In this document: positions 35,782-42,931 of the stretch, one piece after another
Position numbering within the stretch: position 1 is the first letter of the stretch
How the letters are laid out: each line of letters begins with the position of its first letter
Source of the DNA: CAWGET01 sp963821715
GTDB lineage: Bacteria; Bacteroidota; Ignavibacteria; Ignavibacteriales; Melioribacteraceae
Length of the DNA: 64,000 nucleotides
Assembly: GCA_963821715.1 (NCBI GenBank)
Contig: CAWGET010000001.1
Coordinates: forward strand, 310,001 to 374,000
Direction: 5' to 3'
Position numbers and translations under genes: made by a program
Notes under the pieces: generated by a model
What the model saw: the letters and a program-made list of their open reading frames with translations, nothing else
Database searches by the model: none
What the model was told of the DNA's origin: nothing

Positions 35782-35813
35782 AAAAAACCCAGCGCTGGGG
35801 GGTAACGCTGGGC
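35782..35813 (-). terminator. Rho-independent terminator
   Basis: On the minus strand the arms CCCAGCG and CGCTGGG lie around an 11-base loop and are followed by seven T. It ends the transcript of the small gene starting at 36137 and separates it from the DUF3098-EutN-dprA operon. Confidence 0.8.
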
Positions 35814-35894
35814 TGAAATATTTTTCAAAGAATATTATATCCTTGAAAAGATATTAGTAATATAGTTGATGTACAAAAAATTGTCAAGCCAATA

Positions 35895-36137
35895 TTATTT
35901 TTGGATCTGATAGACAATTTTTCTAATTGTATCAAACTGCAGATACGGGTACTCTTCGCGCAGTGCATCAATTGCGTCGCTTGCGCTAAGTTTTTTATCC
36001 CGCAGCTTTTTAAACTTCTTTCTTATCTGATAATCTCTCACAGATTTTTCATTTATCAGTCCCCGGCTGCTAAGAAGTTCGTATATGTCGTCGCTGATAA
36101 GATCAGCCAACGGGTTGTTATTATTGCTGTTATTCAT
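35895..36137 (-). CDS. Small helical protein of unknown function
   Basis: An 80-residue protein from the ATG at 36137, which follows GGGGGAG by 5 bases; a GTG two codons upstream overlaps that site and is less likely. After an Asn-rich start come DDIYELLSSRGLINEKSVRDYQIRKKF-like helices (described in pieces: LLSSRGLINEK, then YQIRKKFKKLRDKK) and DAIDALREEYPYLQ. It is soluble, basic and helix-rich, suggesting nucleic-acid or protein binding, but no family is recognised. Confidence 0.55.
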   Translation of the reverse strand: MNNSNNNNPLADLISDDIYELLSSRGLINEKSVRDYQIRKKFKKLRDKKLSASDAIDALREEYPYLQFDTIRKIVYQIQK

Positions 36138-36397
36138 TTGCACTCCCCCTTCTTAATTGATTAAAAACCTTCTAAAAATTTAGTTCCAAGATTTTTAATT
36201 TTGAATTTATACCATAAACCATATTTGAAAGTTCCTTATTTGTACCCTTTAAAAAATCAACTGTAAGATAGATTACACTTATAAAATAAAAACAAAAATT
36301 ACCGATAATAGTTCAAGAAGGAATAAGTATTTTATTTTTATTCCATTAATTATTAATTATCTTTATTTAATAAAATTTAAATTTAAATGAGTATGAA

Positions 36398-37486
36398 ATG
36401 AAAAAAGCGATTTTGGTTTTAATGGCTTTGTTATTAACGGGATTAAATTCACCGGCTCAGTCTACGAAGGTATACGAAAATAGTTGGAGCATAGGGGCAG
36501 GCGGAACCTATCCCAGATTTATTAGCTTAACCGGAAATTCTATAGCGGGAAACAGTAATTATGGTGGATACTTTACTCTAAGAAGAAGTTTCACAGAGCA
36601 TATAACTCTTCGTCTGCAAAATAATCTTGATCATATCGAAACGGAATATTTTATGAATGGGGTAGACAACAGACAAAAGATGAATTTGATAAGCGCCAAT
36701 GTAGATTTTATATACAATGTCCTACCCTGTGAATTTATTACTCCATATGTCGCTTTCGGGTTCGGATTTACAAATTTTAAATCATCTAATTCGCCCAGTC
36801 CGGATTTGGACGGAACTCACCAAGGGTACCAGTTTAATATGGCATTAGGAGGGGAGTGGCATTTATCGGATCGGTTCAGTATAAAATCGGAAGTTAATTA
36901 TCATACATCGTCCGACAATAAAATGGACGGGAATTATACAGATAATGAAATAAAAGGAGTCCTGAGAAGTAATGGTGATACCTATATGACCTTTGACCTT
37001 GGTGGTATATGGTATTTTTCGGTAGGTGATGAATCCGACCTTTGCAAGGATTGCCCCGAAGGCATAAAAGAAGTGATCAGGGAAGTGGAAGTACCGGTCG
37101 AAGTGATCAAAGTTGTTCACGATACTGTTATTGTTAAACCAGAACCGAACTGGGTTCTTGTTGGAGTGAACTTTGAATTTGATAAAGCAACTTTACTTCC
37201 CGAAGCTTATCCAATACTTGAACACGCATACGAAACGCTGAAAGAACATCCTGAAATGAAAGTTGAAATACAAGGACATACCGATAGTAAAGGAAGTGAT
37301 ACTTATAATCAGAAATTATCAGAAAAAAGAGCGAAGACTGTTTCCGATTATTTAATTGAAGAAGGAATTGATCCGGAAAGATTGATAACTGTAGGTTATG
37401 GCGAAGAAAAACCGATTGCCGATAATTCTACGGATCAGGGAAGAGCCTTTAACAGAAGAATAGAGTTCCGGGTTTTGAATAAGTAA
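36398..37486 (+). CDS. Outer-membrane beta-barrel protein with OmpA peptidoglycan-binding domain
   Basis: A 362-residue protein. The signal peptide ends around NSPAQ (residue 21). Residues about 25-210 alternate in the manner of an eight-strand barrel (SIGAGGTYPRFISL; GFGFTNFKSS; MALGGEWHLSDRFSIKSEVN). A short linker EVIREVEVPVEVIKVVHDTV leads to the OmpA C-terminal domain (about 250-362) with NFEFDKATLLPEAYPIL, VEIQGHTDSKGSDTYNQKLS and GEEKPIADNSTDQGRAFNRR, which holds the peptidoglycan-binding Asp and Arg. The protein links outer membrane and cell wall. It is monocistronic. Confidence 0.92.
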   Translation: MKKAILVLMALLLTGLNSPAQSTKVYENSWSIGAGGTYPRFISLTGNSIAGNSNYGGYFTLRRSFTEHITLRLQNNLDHIETEYFMNGVDNRQKMNLISANVDFIYNVLPCEFITPYVAFGFGFTNFKSSNSPSPDLDGTHQGYQFNMALGGEWHLSDRFSIKSEVNYHTSSDNKMDGNYTDNEIKGVLRSNGDTYMTFDLGGIWYFSVGDESDLCKDCPEGIKEVIREVEVPVEVIKVVHDTVIVKPEPNWVLVGVNFEFDKATLLPEAYPILEHAYETLKEHPEMKVEIQGHTDSKGSDTYNQKLSEKRAKTVSDYLIEEGIDPERLITVGYGEEKPIADNSTDQGRAFNRRIEFRVLNK

Positions 37487-37542
37487 GTTTCATCGAGAAA
37501 TATTATTCAATATAGAAGTGAAAATTTTACTAATCACAATTG

Positions 37543-37598
37543 TCGGGGTGGGGAGATTTGAATTCCCGACCTTCCCGATTCTATCGGGACGCGCTAAC
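37543..37598 (-). repeat. Half-tRNA tail copy 3 (distal)
   Basis: On the minus strand this copies the tRNA-Pro from its D-loop GTTAGC to the discriminator base, with the same 3' end ACCCCGA. The anticodon arm is replaced by the short palindrome TCCCGATAGAATCGGGA. Unlike the other two tails it keeps the full five-base T-arm strand GGGAA, although the loop reads TTCAAAT. There is no 5' half, so it is not a functional tRNA. It closes the array; unrelated sequence follows. Confidence 0.75.
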
Positions 37599-37603
37599 AA
37601 GAA

Positions 37604-37746
37604 TTATAAGAAAAACTCTTTATACTTTTCTTTAATGTAGTTTTTATTCTTAAGATTTTTAAGACGCAACTCGAATTGATAGGCAGATATTTTATCAGGA
37701 ACCATCTTTGGTTAGTAAAAGATTCAATGATATAAGTGTAAAACAT
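37604..37746 (-). pseudogene. GIY-YIG nuclease cassette copy C, internally deleted
   Basis: It begins MFYTYIIESFTNQRW exactly like the intact copy, then jumps from the codons after RW to the region before the second half (junction around 37703), losing roughly 110 bases and shifting frame. The 3' end, ending in TTCTTATAA, again matches the other copies. It is non-functional as read. Confidence 0.75.
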
Positions 37747-37751
37747 AAAAG

Positions 37752-37805
37752 TCGGGGTGGGGAGATTCGAACTCCGACCTTCCCGATTCTATCGGGACGT
37801 GCTAC
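37752..37805 (-). repeat. Half-tRNA tail copy 2
   Basis: A minus-strand copy of the 3' part of a tRNA-Pro-like sequence, ending in the same ACCCCGA and directly followed by TTTTATG of the next cassette. It lacks one base in the T-arm stem (TCGGAG for TCGGGAG) and carries the TCCCGATAGAATCGGGA palindrome in place of an anticodon arm. It directly follows the stop of the intact GIY-YIG gene. Confidence 0.75.
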
Positions 37806-37811
37806 CCTGAA

Positions 37812-38063
37812 TTAGAGGAAAAATTCTTTGTATTTTTCTTTAATGTAATTTTTGTTCTTCAGCTTTTTAAGATATAATTCAAATCTGTTAGCGGAAATAT
37901 TATCAGGAAAAGATTTCAAGAAAATCAATTTCCAGGGACCTTTATTCCGCGTAGATTTATTTTGGCCGGAATTATGTTCCTTCAACCTTCGATCTACTTG
38001 GTCGGAATGTCCATAATACCATCTTTGGTTAGTATAAGATTCAATGATATAAGTGTAAAACAT
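37812..38063 (-). CDS. GIY-YIG nuclease family protein, intact cassette copy B
   Basis: An 83-residue protein with the compact GIY-YIG fold: FYTYIIESYTNQRWYYGHS carries the GIY (TYI) and YIG (YYG) elements at residues 3-19, the catalytic Arg is in VDRRLKEHNSG and the metal-binding Glu probably in ANRFELYLKKLK. This is the small single-domain form (UvrC-N/URI-like), often annotated as excinuclease ABC subunit C domain protein. It is the only undamaged copy of three in tandem downstream of tRNA-Pro on the same strand. It starts 5 bases past the 3' end of the half-tRNA in front, with no ribosome-binding site, so expression may depend on the tRNA transcript. Confidence 0.85.
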   Translation of the reverse strand: MFYTYIIESYTNQRWYYGHSDQVDRRLKEHNSGQNKSTRNKGPWKLIFLKSFPDNISANRFELYLKKLKNKNYIKEKYKEFFL

Positions 38064-38068
38064 AAAAG

Positions 38069-38123
38069 TCGGGGTGGGGAGATTCGAACTCCGGCCTTCC
38101 CGATTCTATCGGGACGTGCTAAC
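38069..38123 (-). repeat. Half-tRNA tail copy 1
   Basis: The minus-strand tail after copy A, nearly identical to tail 2: it starts in GTTAGC of the D loop, carries the TCCCGATAGAATCGGGA palindrome and ends ACCCCGA. The T-arm stem again lacks one base. Tails 1 and 2 sharing this loss, while tail 3 does not, suggests the proximal units were copied from each other. Confidence 0.75.
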
Positions 38124-38128
38124 AAGAA

Positions 38129-38382
38129 TTATAAGAAAAACTCTTTATATTTTTCTTTAATGTAGTTTTTATTCTTAAGATTTTTAAGATATAATTCGAA
38201 TTGTTAGCGGAAATTTTATCAGGAAAAGATTTCTAAGAAAATCAATTGTCCAAGGGACCTTTATTCTGCGTAGATTTATTTTGGCCGGAATTATGTTCCT
38301 TCAACCTTCGATCTACTTGGTCGGAATGTCCATAATACCATCTTTGGTTAGTATAAGATTCAATGATATAAGTGTAAAACAT
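38129..38382 (-). pseudogene. GIY-YIG nuclease cassette copy A, frame broken
   Basis: It starts 5 bases after the tRNA-Pro 3' end and reads MFYTYIIESYTNQRWYYGHS like copy B. Compared with copy B it has single-base insertions near 38253, 38247 and 38234 and a one-base loss near 38203, with a stop soon after the first. Its 3' end ends TTCTTATAA as in copy C. Whether these are real decay or consensus errors in a repeat cannot be told here. Confidence 0.75.
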
Positions 38383-38387
38383 AAAAG

Positions 38388-38462
38388 TCGGGGTGGGGAG
38401 ATTCGAACTCCCGACCTCTTCGTCCCGAACGAAGCGCGCTAACCGGGCTGCGCTACACCCCG
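38388..38462 (-). tRNA. tRNA-Pro (CGG)
   Basis: The minus strand folds as a 75-base tRNA: 5' CGGGGTG pairs with CACCCCG, the D arm follows, the anticodon stem CTTCG/CGAAG encloses the loop TTCGGGA (anticodon CGG), and the T loop is TTCGAAT. The discriminator is A and CCA is not encoded. It is the anchor of the GIY-YIG cassette array, which begins immediately past its 3' end. Confidence 0.93.
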
Positions 38463-38580
38463 AAAATCTTAATGCCTAATTTATACAAAAATATTTTTTT
38501 TTCATAAAAATATTTCATTTAACTTTACTTTCTTTTTTAAATAGTATAACTTTTATGCAATAAAAATTTCCTTTAATTTT

Positions 38581-38592
38581 ATCCGGAGAGAT
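38581..38592 (+). promoter_or_regulatory. Candidate PyrR-binding loop in the pyr leader
   Basis: ATCCGGAGAGAT matches the UCCnGnGAG core of the PyrR-binding loop known from Bacillus pyr attenuators, with flanking A/T. It lies 90 bases before pyrR and about 45 bases before a hairpin followed by T residues. Binding of PyrR with UMP would favour the terminator. This is pattern-based. Confidence 0.5.
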
Positions 38593-38633
38593 AAAGAAGG
38601 TGCATGAAAATAAAAATATAAATTTAACAATAG

Positions 38634-38668
38634 GAGACCTCTGCGGCGAAAGCCAATGAGGATTTTTT
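38634..38668 (+). terminator. Candidate attenuator hairpin before pyrR
   Basis: CCTC and GAGG arms with an inner GGC-GAAA-GCC hairpin are followed by ATTTTTT, just before the pyrR start. The GAGG strand would also serve as the ribosome-binding site of pyrR, so folding could block both transcription and translation. The stem is short with an internal loop, so confidence is moderate. Confidence 0.45.
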
Positions 38669-38672
38669 GTAT

Positions 38673-39224
38673 ATGGACATTAAAGCCACAGTAATAAACG
38701 CGGCGGGATTGAATCGTACGATAACACGTCTCGCGCACGAGATATTAGAAAGAAACGGTGGATCGGAAAACCTAGTGCTTATTGGAATGAGGACAAGAGG
38801 AGAATTTCTCGCTAAAAGAATACTGGAAAAAATTGAAGAGATTGATAAATCCAAACCCGATTTGGGAATTTTAGACGTTACTCTTTACAGAGACGATTTT
38901 CGTACTAGATTGAAGCAACCGGAAATATCCATTACCGATATAACATTTGATATTAATGAAAAAGACGTTGTGCTTATTGATGACGTTCTCTACACCGGAA
39001 GAACCGTTCGGGCAGCGCTCGACGCATTAATGGATCTTGGACGTCCGAATTCTGTTCAGTTTTGCGTGCTGGTGGATAGAGGTCATAAAGAAATGCCGAT
39101 CCGGGCTGATTTTGTAGGGAAAAATATTCCTACATCCATCAATGAAGAAGTAAAAGTACAGATGAAAGAAATTGATGAGCAGGATGCAGTTTATTTAGTC
39201 GATATATCAAAAGAAACAAAATAG
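38673..39224 (+). CDS. pyrR: Bifunctional pyr operon regulator / uracil phosphoribosyltransferase PyrR
   Basis: A 183-residue protein from the ATG at 38673, preferred over an in-frame TTG 6 bases upstream that lies in the T run of the leader hairpin. RTITRLAHEILERNGGSENLVLIGMRTRG (seen in pieces) opens the PRT fold; VVLIDDVLYTGRTVRAALDAL is the PRPP-binding loop; FCVLVDRGHKEMPIRADFVGKN follows. PyrR binds pyr mRNA leaders when UMP is high. It leads pyrR-pyrB-pyrC, and a matching RNA motif lies upstream. Confidence 0.94.
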   Translation: MDIKATVINAAGLNRTITRLAHEILERNGGSENLVLIGMRTRGEFLAKRILEKIEEIDKSKPDLGILDVTLYRDDFRTRLKQPEISITDITFDINEKDVVLIDDVLYTGRTVRAALDALMDLGRPNSVQFCVLVDRGHKEMPIRADFVGKNIPTSINEEVKVQMKEIDEQDAVYLVDISKETK

Positions 39225-39233
39225 GAAAAAGAG

Positions 39234-40154
39234 ATGCCGCTATCGAACAGACATTTACTCGGTTTACACGGAGTTCCGGGAGAAGATATCGAATTAATTC
39301 TTGATACCGCTAAAACATTCCGCGAAATTTTGGAACGACCTATAAAAAAAGTTCCCACACTGCAGGGGAAAACAGTAGTAAATTTATTTTTTGAAAATTC
39401 AACCCGCACAAGAATCTCTTTTGAGGTTGCGCAGAAAAGACTTTCAGCAGATACTGTCAACTTTTCCACGTCGACCAGCAGTACAAAAAAAGGGGAAACT
39501 TTCAAAGACACCGTTAGAAATATTGAAGCAATGAAAGTTGACATGATTGTAGTTCGGCATGAATCAGCCGGTGTTCCTCAATTCTTAACCAAAATATCCA
39601 ACTGTAATATTATTAATGCCGGAGACGGTAGACACGAACATCCCACTCAGGCTCTTTTGGATATGTATTCTATCCGAGAAAAATTAGGAAAATTGCGTGG
39701 TCTAAGAGTTTGCATAGTAGGGGATATTGCTCATAGCCGTGTAGCATTATCTAATATTTATGGTCTCAAAGCTATGGGAGCAGAGGTATCCGTTTGTGGG
39801 CCTGCCACCATGCTCCCTTGGGAAATTGAATCTCTCGGAGTTAAAGTATATAAAAACATTAACGAAGCCATAAAGAATAACGACGTACTCAACGTGCTCC
39901 GCGTACAATTGGAAAGAGAGGCGGGAGCATCTATACCATCGTTAAGAGAATACCATAATTATTACGGAGTTACTAAAGAAAGATTGGATGAATATAACCC
40001 TGATATACTGATTCTTCATCCCGGTCCTATCAACCGTGGAGTTGAATTATCATCTGAAGTAGCGGACGGACCATACCAAATAATACTGGACCAAGTAACT
40101 AACGGTGTGGCAATTCGTATGGCTGTTTTATATCTGTTGGGTACAATGAATTAA
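39234..40154 (+). CDS. pyrB: Aspartate carbamoyltransferase catalytic subunit
   Basis: A 306-residue enzyme making carbamoyl aspartate. LFFENSTRTRISFEVAQKRL carries the STRT carbamoyl-phosphate loop (about residue 55), VVRHESAGVPQFL and GDGRHEHPTQALLDMYSI follow, and HPGPINRGVELSSEVADG is the C-terminal aspartate site. No regulatory subunit PyrI is linked. It lies 9 bases after pyrR and 15 before pyrC. Confidence 0.97.
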   Translation: MPLSNRHLLGLHGVPGEDIELILDTAKTFREILERPIKKVPTLQGKTVVNLFFENSTRTRISFEVAQKRLSADTVNFSTSTSSTKKGETFKDTVRNIEAMKVDMIVVRHESAGVPQFLTKISNCNIINAGDGRHEHPTQALLDMYSIREKLGKLRGLRVCIVGDIAHSRVALSNIYGLKAMGAEVSVCGPATMLPWEIESLGVKVYKNINEAIKNNDVLNVLRVQLEREAGASIPSLREYHNYYGVTKERLDEYNPDILILHPGPINRGVELSSEVADGPYQIILDQVTNGVAIRMAVLYLLGTMN

Positions 40155-40169
40155 ATTTTAGGGAGAACT

Positions 40170-41459
40170 ATGGAAGTAATATTAAAAAATGTTCAGATTG
40201 TAAATCCGGCTCAGGAATTAAATAAGAAAGCTGATATTCTAATAATTGATGGTGTGATTAAAGAGATAGGTGATATTGATAACTCATCGCATAAAAATGC
40301 GGAAGTATACGAAATGGATGGAAAGTTTTGCGTTCCGGGTCTTTTTGATATGCATGTACACTTGAGGGAGCCGGGGAGAGAAGATGAGGAAACAGTTGTA
40401 AGCGGATGCAACAGCGCTGCTGCGGGTGGATTTACAGGAGTTGCCAGTATGCCCAATACAGATCCGAATGCAGATACAGCCGAAATTATTAAATTGATTC
40501 TGGAGAAACAGAAGGATCATCTTGTAAATGTATATCCCGTTGCGGCCGTCACAAAAGGAAGAAAGGGGGAGTCGCTTGCTCCCATTGCGGAACTTAAGGA
40601 TGCCGGAGCTGTAGCATTTTCCGATGATGGAGTGGCAGTTAAAACCGCAGCCATTCTCCGTAAAGCGATGGAATACATTTCAAATTTAGATGCTCCCATT
40701 ATTGAACACTGCGAAGATGAATCTTTAGCGGGCGGATCTATGAATGAAAGCCTCGTTTCAACTCAGTTGGGATTGCCCTCAATTCCTACCGTTGCTGAAG
40801 ATTTAATCGTAATGCGCGATATACTGATGGCTGAATACACAGACTGTAAAGTTCACATCGCTCATATCAGCTCCAATCGTTCGGTAGAATTAGTGCGCGA
40901 AGCTAAGAAGCGCGGAGTTAAAGTAACCGCTGAAGTGACTCCTCATCATTTTACACTAACCGACGAATTTATAAAGAGTTACGACACTAACTTAAAGATG
41001 AATCCACCTCTTAGACAAAAGAAAGATGTTGAGGGAATAATTGAAGGATTGAAAGATGGAACGATAGATTCAATTGCTAGCGACCACGCACCTCACTCCA
41101 TTGAAGAAAAGGAGACGGAATTTATTTACGCTCCAAACGGGATAATCGGTCTGGAAACTCAATTAGGATTAGCTTTAACCGAGCTCTATCATAAAAAGCA
41201 TTTAACCATTGAGGAACTTGTTGAAAAGTTATCATTGAATCCCAGGAAAATTCTAAATTTGGATGCTCCTAAAATTGAAGTAAATGAGGTTGCAAATCTA
41301 ACTTTATTTGATCCCGAACAGGTTTGGACAGTTGATATTTCAAAATTCAAATCCAAATCAAAAAATTCTCCTTTTGATAAAAGAATTCTCACCGGAAAAC
41401 AAACAGCGGTTATTAACAATTCACAAATGTATATCGAGAACGAATTTATCAGAATTTGA
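40170..41459 (+). CDS. pyrC: Dihydroorotase
   Basis: A 429-residue amidohydrolase closing carbamoyl aspartate to dihydroorotate. FDMHVHLREPGREDEETV holds the HxH metal site (about residue 60), PIIEHCED, VHIAHISSNRSVELV and SIASDHAPHSIEEKE provide the remaining His/Asp ligands. EVTPHHFTLTDE supports the class I (PyrC type I) dihydroorotase family. AGGGAG lies before the ATG. It ends the pyrRBC operon. Confidence 0.96.
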   Translation: MEVILKNVQIVNPAQELNKKADILIIDGVIKEIGDIDNSSHKNAEVYEMDGKFCVPGLFDMHVHLREPGREDEETVVSGCNSAAAGGFTGVASMPNTDPNADTAEIIKLILEKQKDHLVNVYPVAAVTKGRKGESLAPIAELKDAGAVAFSDDGVAVKTAAILRKAMEYISNLDAPIIEHCEDESLAGGSMNESLVSTQLGLPSIPTVAEDLIVMRDILMAEYTDCKVHIAHISSNRSVELVREAKKRGVKVTAEVTPHHFTLTDEFIKSYDTNLKMNPPLRQKKDVEGIIEGLKDGTIDSIASDHAPHSIEEKETEFIYAPNGIIGLETQLGLALTELYHKKHLTIEELVEKLSLNPRKILNLDAPKIEVNEVANLTLFDPEQVWTVDISKFKSKSKNSPFDKRILTGKQTAVINNSQMYIENEFIRI

Positions 41460-41466
41460 TGCTTAT

Positions 41467-41504
41467 AAGAGTGTTCACTCTTGTCCTAAAAAGTGAACAC
41501 TCTT
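41467..41504 (+). promoter_or_regulatory. Twin palindromic site upstream of a sigma-54-type promoter
   Basis: Two 13-base arms, AAGAGTGTTCACT (41467-41479) and AGTGAACACTCTT (41492-41504), form a perfect inverted repeat with a 12-base spacer. Each arm also contains its own palindrome of the form AGTG-NN-CACT, with centres 22 bases apart. No T run follows, so it is a poor terminator for pyrC. It lies about 55 bases upstream of the -24 element at 41560, a good position for an enhancer-binding protein. Confidence 0.5.
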
Positions 41505-41559
41505 ACTATCAGTTAAATAAATAATTAACTCTGACACTTCAAAAACCCACAATTATTTT

Positions 41560-41575
41560 TGGCATCTGCTTTGCA
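41560..41575 (+). promoter_or_regulatory. Sigma-54-type -24/-12 promoter
   Basis: TGGCATCTGCTTTGCA matches the consensus TGGCAC-N5-TTGCA, with exactly ten bases between the invariant GG (41561-41562) and GC (41573-41574). Transcription would start near 41587, 22 bases before the lipoprotein ATG and in front of its ribosome-binding site GGAGG. Confidence 0.7.
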
Positions 41576-41608
41576 ATATAGTTATCAAAGTTTATTTCGG
41601 AGGCTGAG

Positions 41609-42427
41609 ATGAAAAAATATTTAAAATCATTATTTATACTGATGTTGTTATTAGGATTAACGACTGCGTGTGTAAACGAAACAAATTACTATGATGATAT
41701 TCCGCCGAGCCCTCCCTCGGGAGTTGCTACGTTAACGGGAGATAATTGGGTGGAAATTTCCTGGGATTACAATCGCGAAAACGACATTGCCGGTTATAAT
41801 GTTTATTATAATTATACTTATGAAGGAAAGTATACATTAATTGGGAGCACGGAAGGCAACATTTTTTTAGATGACGAAGTAGAAAACGGCGTTACTTATT
41901 ATTATGCCGTTGCAGCTTATGATTACAATGGCAATGAGAGTGAACTGAGTTACGATGTTGCTTACGACACACCGCGACCCGAAGGTTATAATCAGAGATT
42001 ATTTGATGCATCACTTTATCCGGATATTTCGGGTTATGATTTCAGTGCTTTTGAAGTTATTCCTTTTGATGCTCTTGAAACCGATGTCTTCTTTGAATAT
42101 TATCAGGGAGCATATTATCTGACTGTTTGGCAGGAAAACGAAATTCAGGATATGGGAGCGACTTATGATATCTACGATGTAACAGAAGCTCCATTAAGCG
42201 GTTACGCTCCAATGTTTGAAGGAGAGAATGTAAAATACGAGGAAGCGGTTGTTGGACATACTTATGTTATCTGGACCTTTGAAAATAACTTTGCTAAGAT
42301 TAGAATTAATCAAATTCTGAATGATAAAATAATTTTTGATTGGGCATATCAGTTAGTTCCCGGAAATGTTGAGTTGAAACCGAGAATAAAAAAGGTTCCC
42401 ACTGATAGAAAAGTTATCAGAAAATAA
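41609..42427 (+). CDS. Lipoprotein with fibronectin type III domain
   Basis: A 272-residue protein. The type II signal peptide ends in LGLTTAC (Cys at about residue 21). An FN3 domain at about residues 32-120 is shown by PPSPPSGVATLTGDNWVEIS, GYNVYYNYTYEGKYTLIGS and ENGVTYYYAVAAYDYNGNES. The C-terminal 150 residues, rich in Tyr, Asp and Glu, have no recognised domain. It is probably surface- or periplasm-facing. The strong sigma-54-type promoter and twin palindrome upstream suggest conditional expression. A terminator follows. Confidence 0.75.
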   Translation: MKKYLKSLFILMLLLGLTTACVNETNYYDDIPPSPPSGVATLTGDNWVEISWDYNRENDIAGYNVYYNYTYEGKYTLIGSTEGNIFLDDEVENGVTYYYAVAAYDYNGNESELSYDVAYDTPRPEGYNQRLFDASLYPDISGYDFSAFEVIPFDALETDVFFEYYQGAYYLTVWQENEIQDMGATYDIYDVTEAPLSGYAPMFEGENVKYEEAVVGHTYVIWTFENNFAKIRINQILNDKIIFDWAYQLVPGNVELKPRIKKVPTDRKVIRK

Positions 42428-42455
42428 TATTTATTTAGTATCATTATTGGATAAA

Positions 42456-42484
42456 AGAGCATACCATTGTTGGTATGCTTTTTT
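42456..42484 (+). terminator. Rho-independent terminator after the FN3 lipoprotein
   Basis: AGCATACCA and TGGTATGCT form a perfect stem around TTGT, followed by six T. It sits 30 bases past the stop and isolates the lipoprotein transcript. Confidence 0.88.
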
Positions 42485-42511
42485 ATATTCTTTTATTTAT
42501 TTTAGTCAAAT

Positions 42512-42931
42512 ATGAAAAATTTATACTATAATATAATTTTAGTAATTCTGCTCATTCCCTTATTCGGAGCGGCTGATATTTTGCAGACCGACCAGCCGGA
42601 TAAAGTTTTTGAAAAATTTGAAGCAGGATTATCCATCGGAGATGTTTCGAAGTTCTCATCATTTTTCGGGGATAAAACTTATATAAGCCTTGCTAATGGA
42701 ACAGCCGGTTATTACAGTTCCAATCAAGCCTATTATGTTTTACAGGATTTTCTGCTTTTTTATAAGCCTTCAAACTTCCGCATCACCCACAGCGTTACGA
42801 ATTCAGACAACCCTTTTTCCTCGGGTGAAATGAAATATTTTTCCAACGGAATGAGGGGAACCGCGCAGGTTTATGTTTCTCTTAAGATGGAAAGTGGATT
42901 TTGGCACATATCTCAAATTACAATCAATTAA
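42512..42931 (+). CDS. DUF4783 family exported protein
   Basis: A 139-residue protein with a signal peptide (residues 1-21, ending FGAA). The mature domain has VFEKFEAGLSIGDVSKFSSFF, YYSSNQAYYVLQDFLLFYKP and the end SGFWHISQITIN, the NTF2-like DUF4783 pattern common in Bacteroidota and relatives. Function is unknown. Its stop is immediately followed by the histidine-kinase ATG, so the two form an operon. Confidence 0.75.
   Translation: MKNLYYNIILVILLIPLFGAADILQTDQPDKVFEKFEAGLSIGDVSKFSSFFGDKTYISLANGTAGYYSSNQAYYVLQDFLLFYKPSNFRITHSVTNSDNPFSSGEMKYFSNGMRGTAQVYVSLKMESGFWHISQITIN

Noticed and set aside
37543..38123. Three extra tRNA-Pro genes
   Set aside because: Only the 3' part is present; there is no acceptor 5' strand or complete D arm, and the anticodon arm is replaced, so they are called half-tRNA repeats.
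37962..38165. Plus-strand frame of 67 codons across the array
   Set aside because: It is antisense to the GIY-YIG copies and a half-tRNA, with no independent support.
37500..38470. CRISPR array
   Set aside because: The repeated units are about 320 bases and coding; there are no short direct repeats with equal spacers and no cas genes.
41467..41504. Terminator of pyrC
   Set aside because: The stem is strong but has no T run on the plus strand, and its position and inner palindromes fit a regulatory site better. A dual role cannot be excluded.
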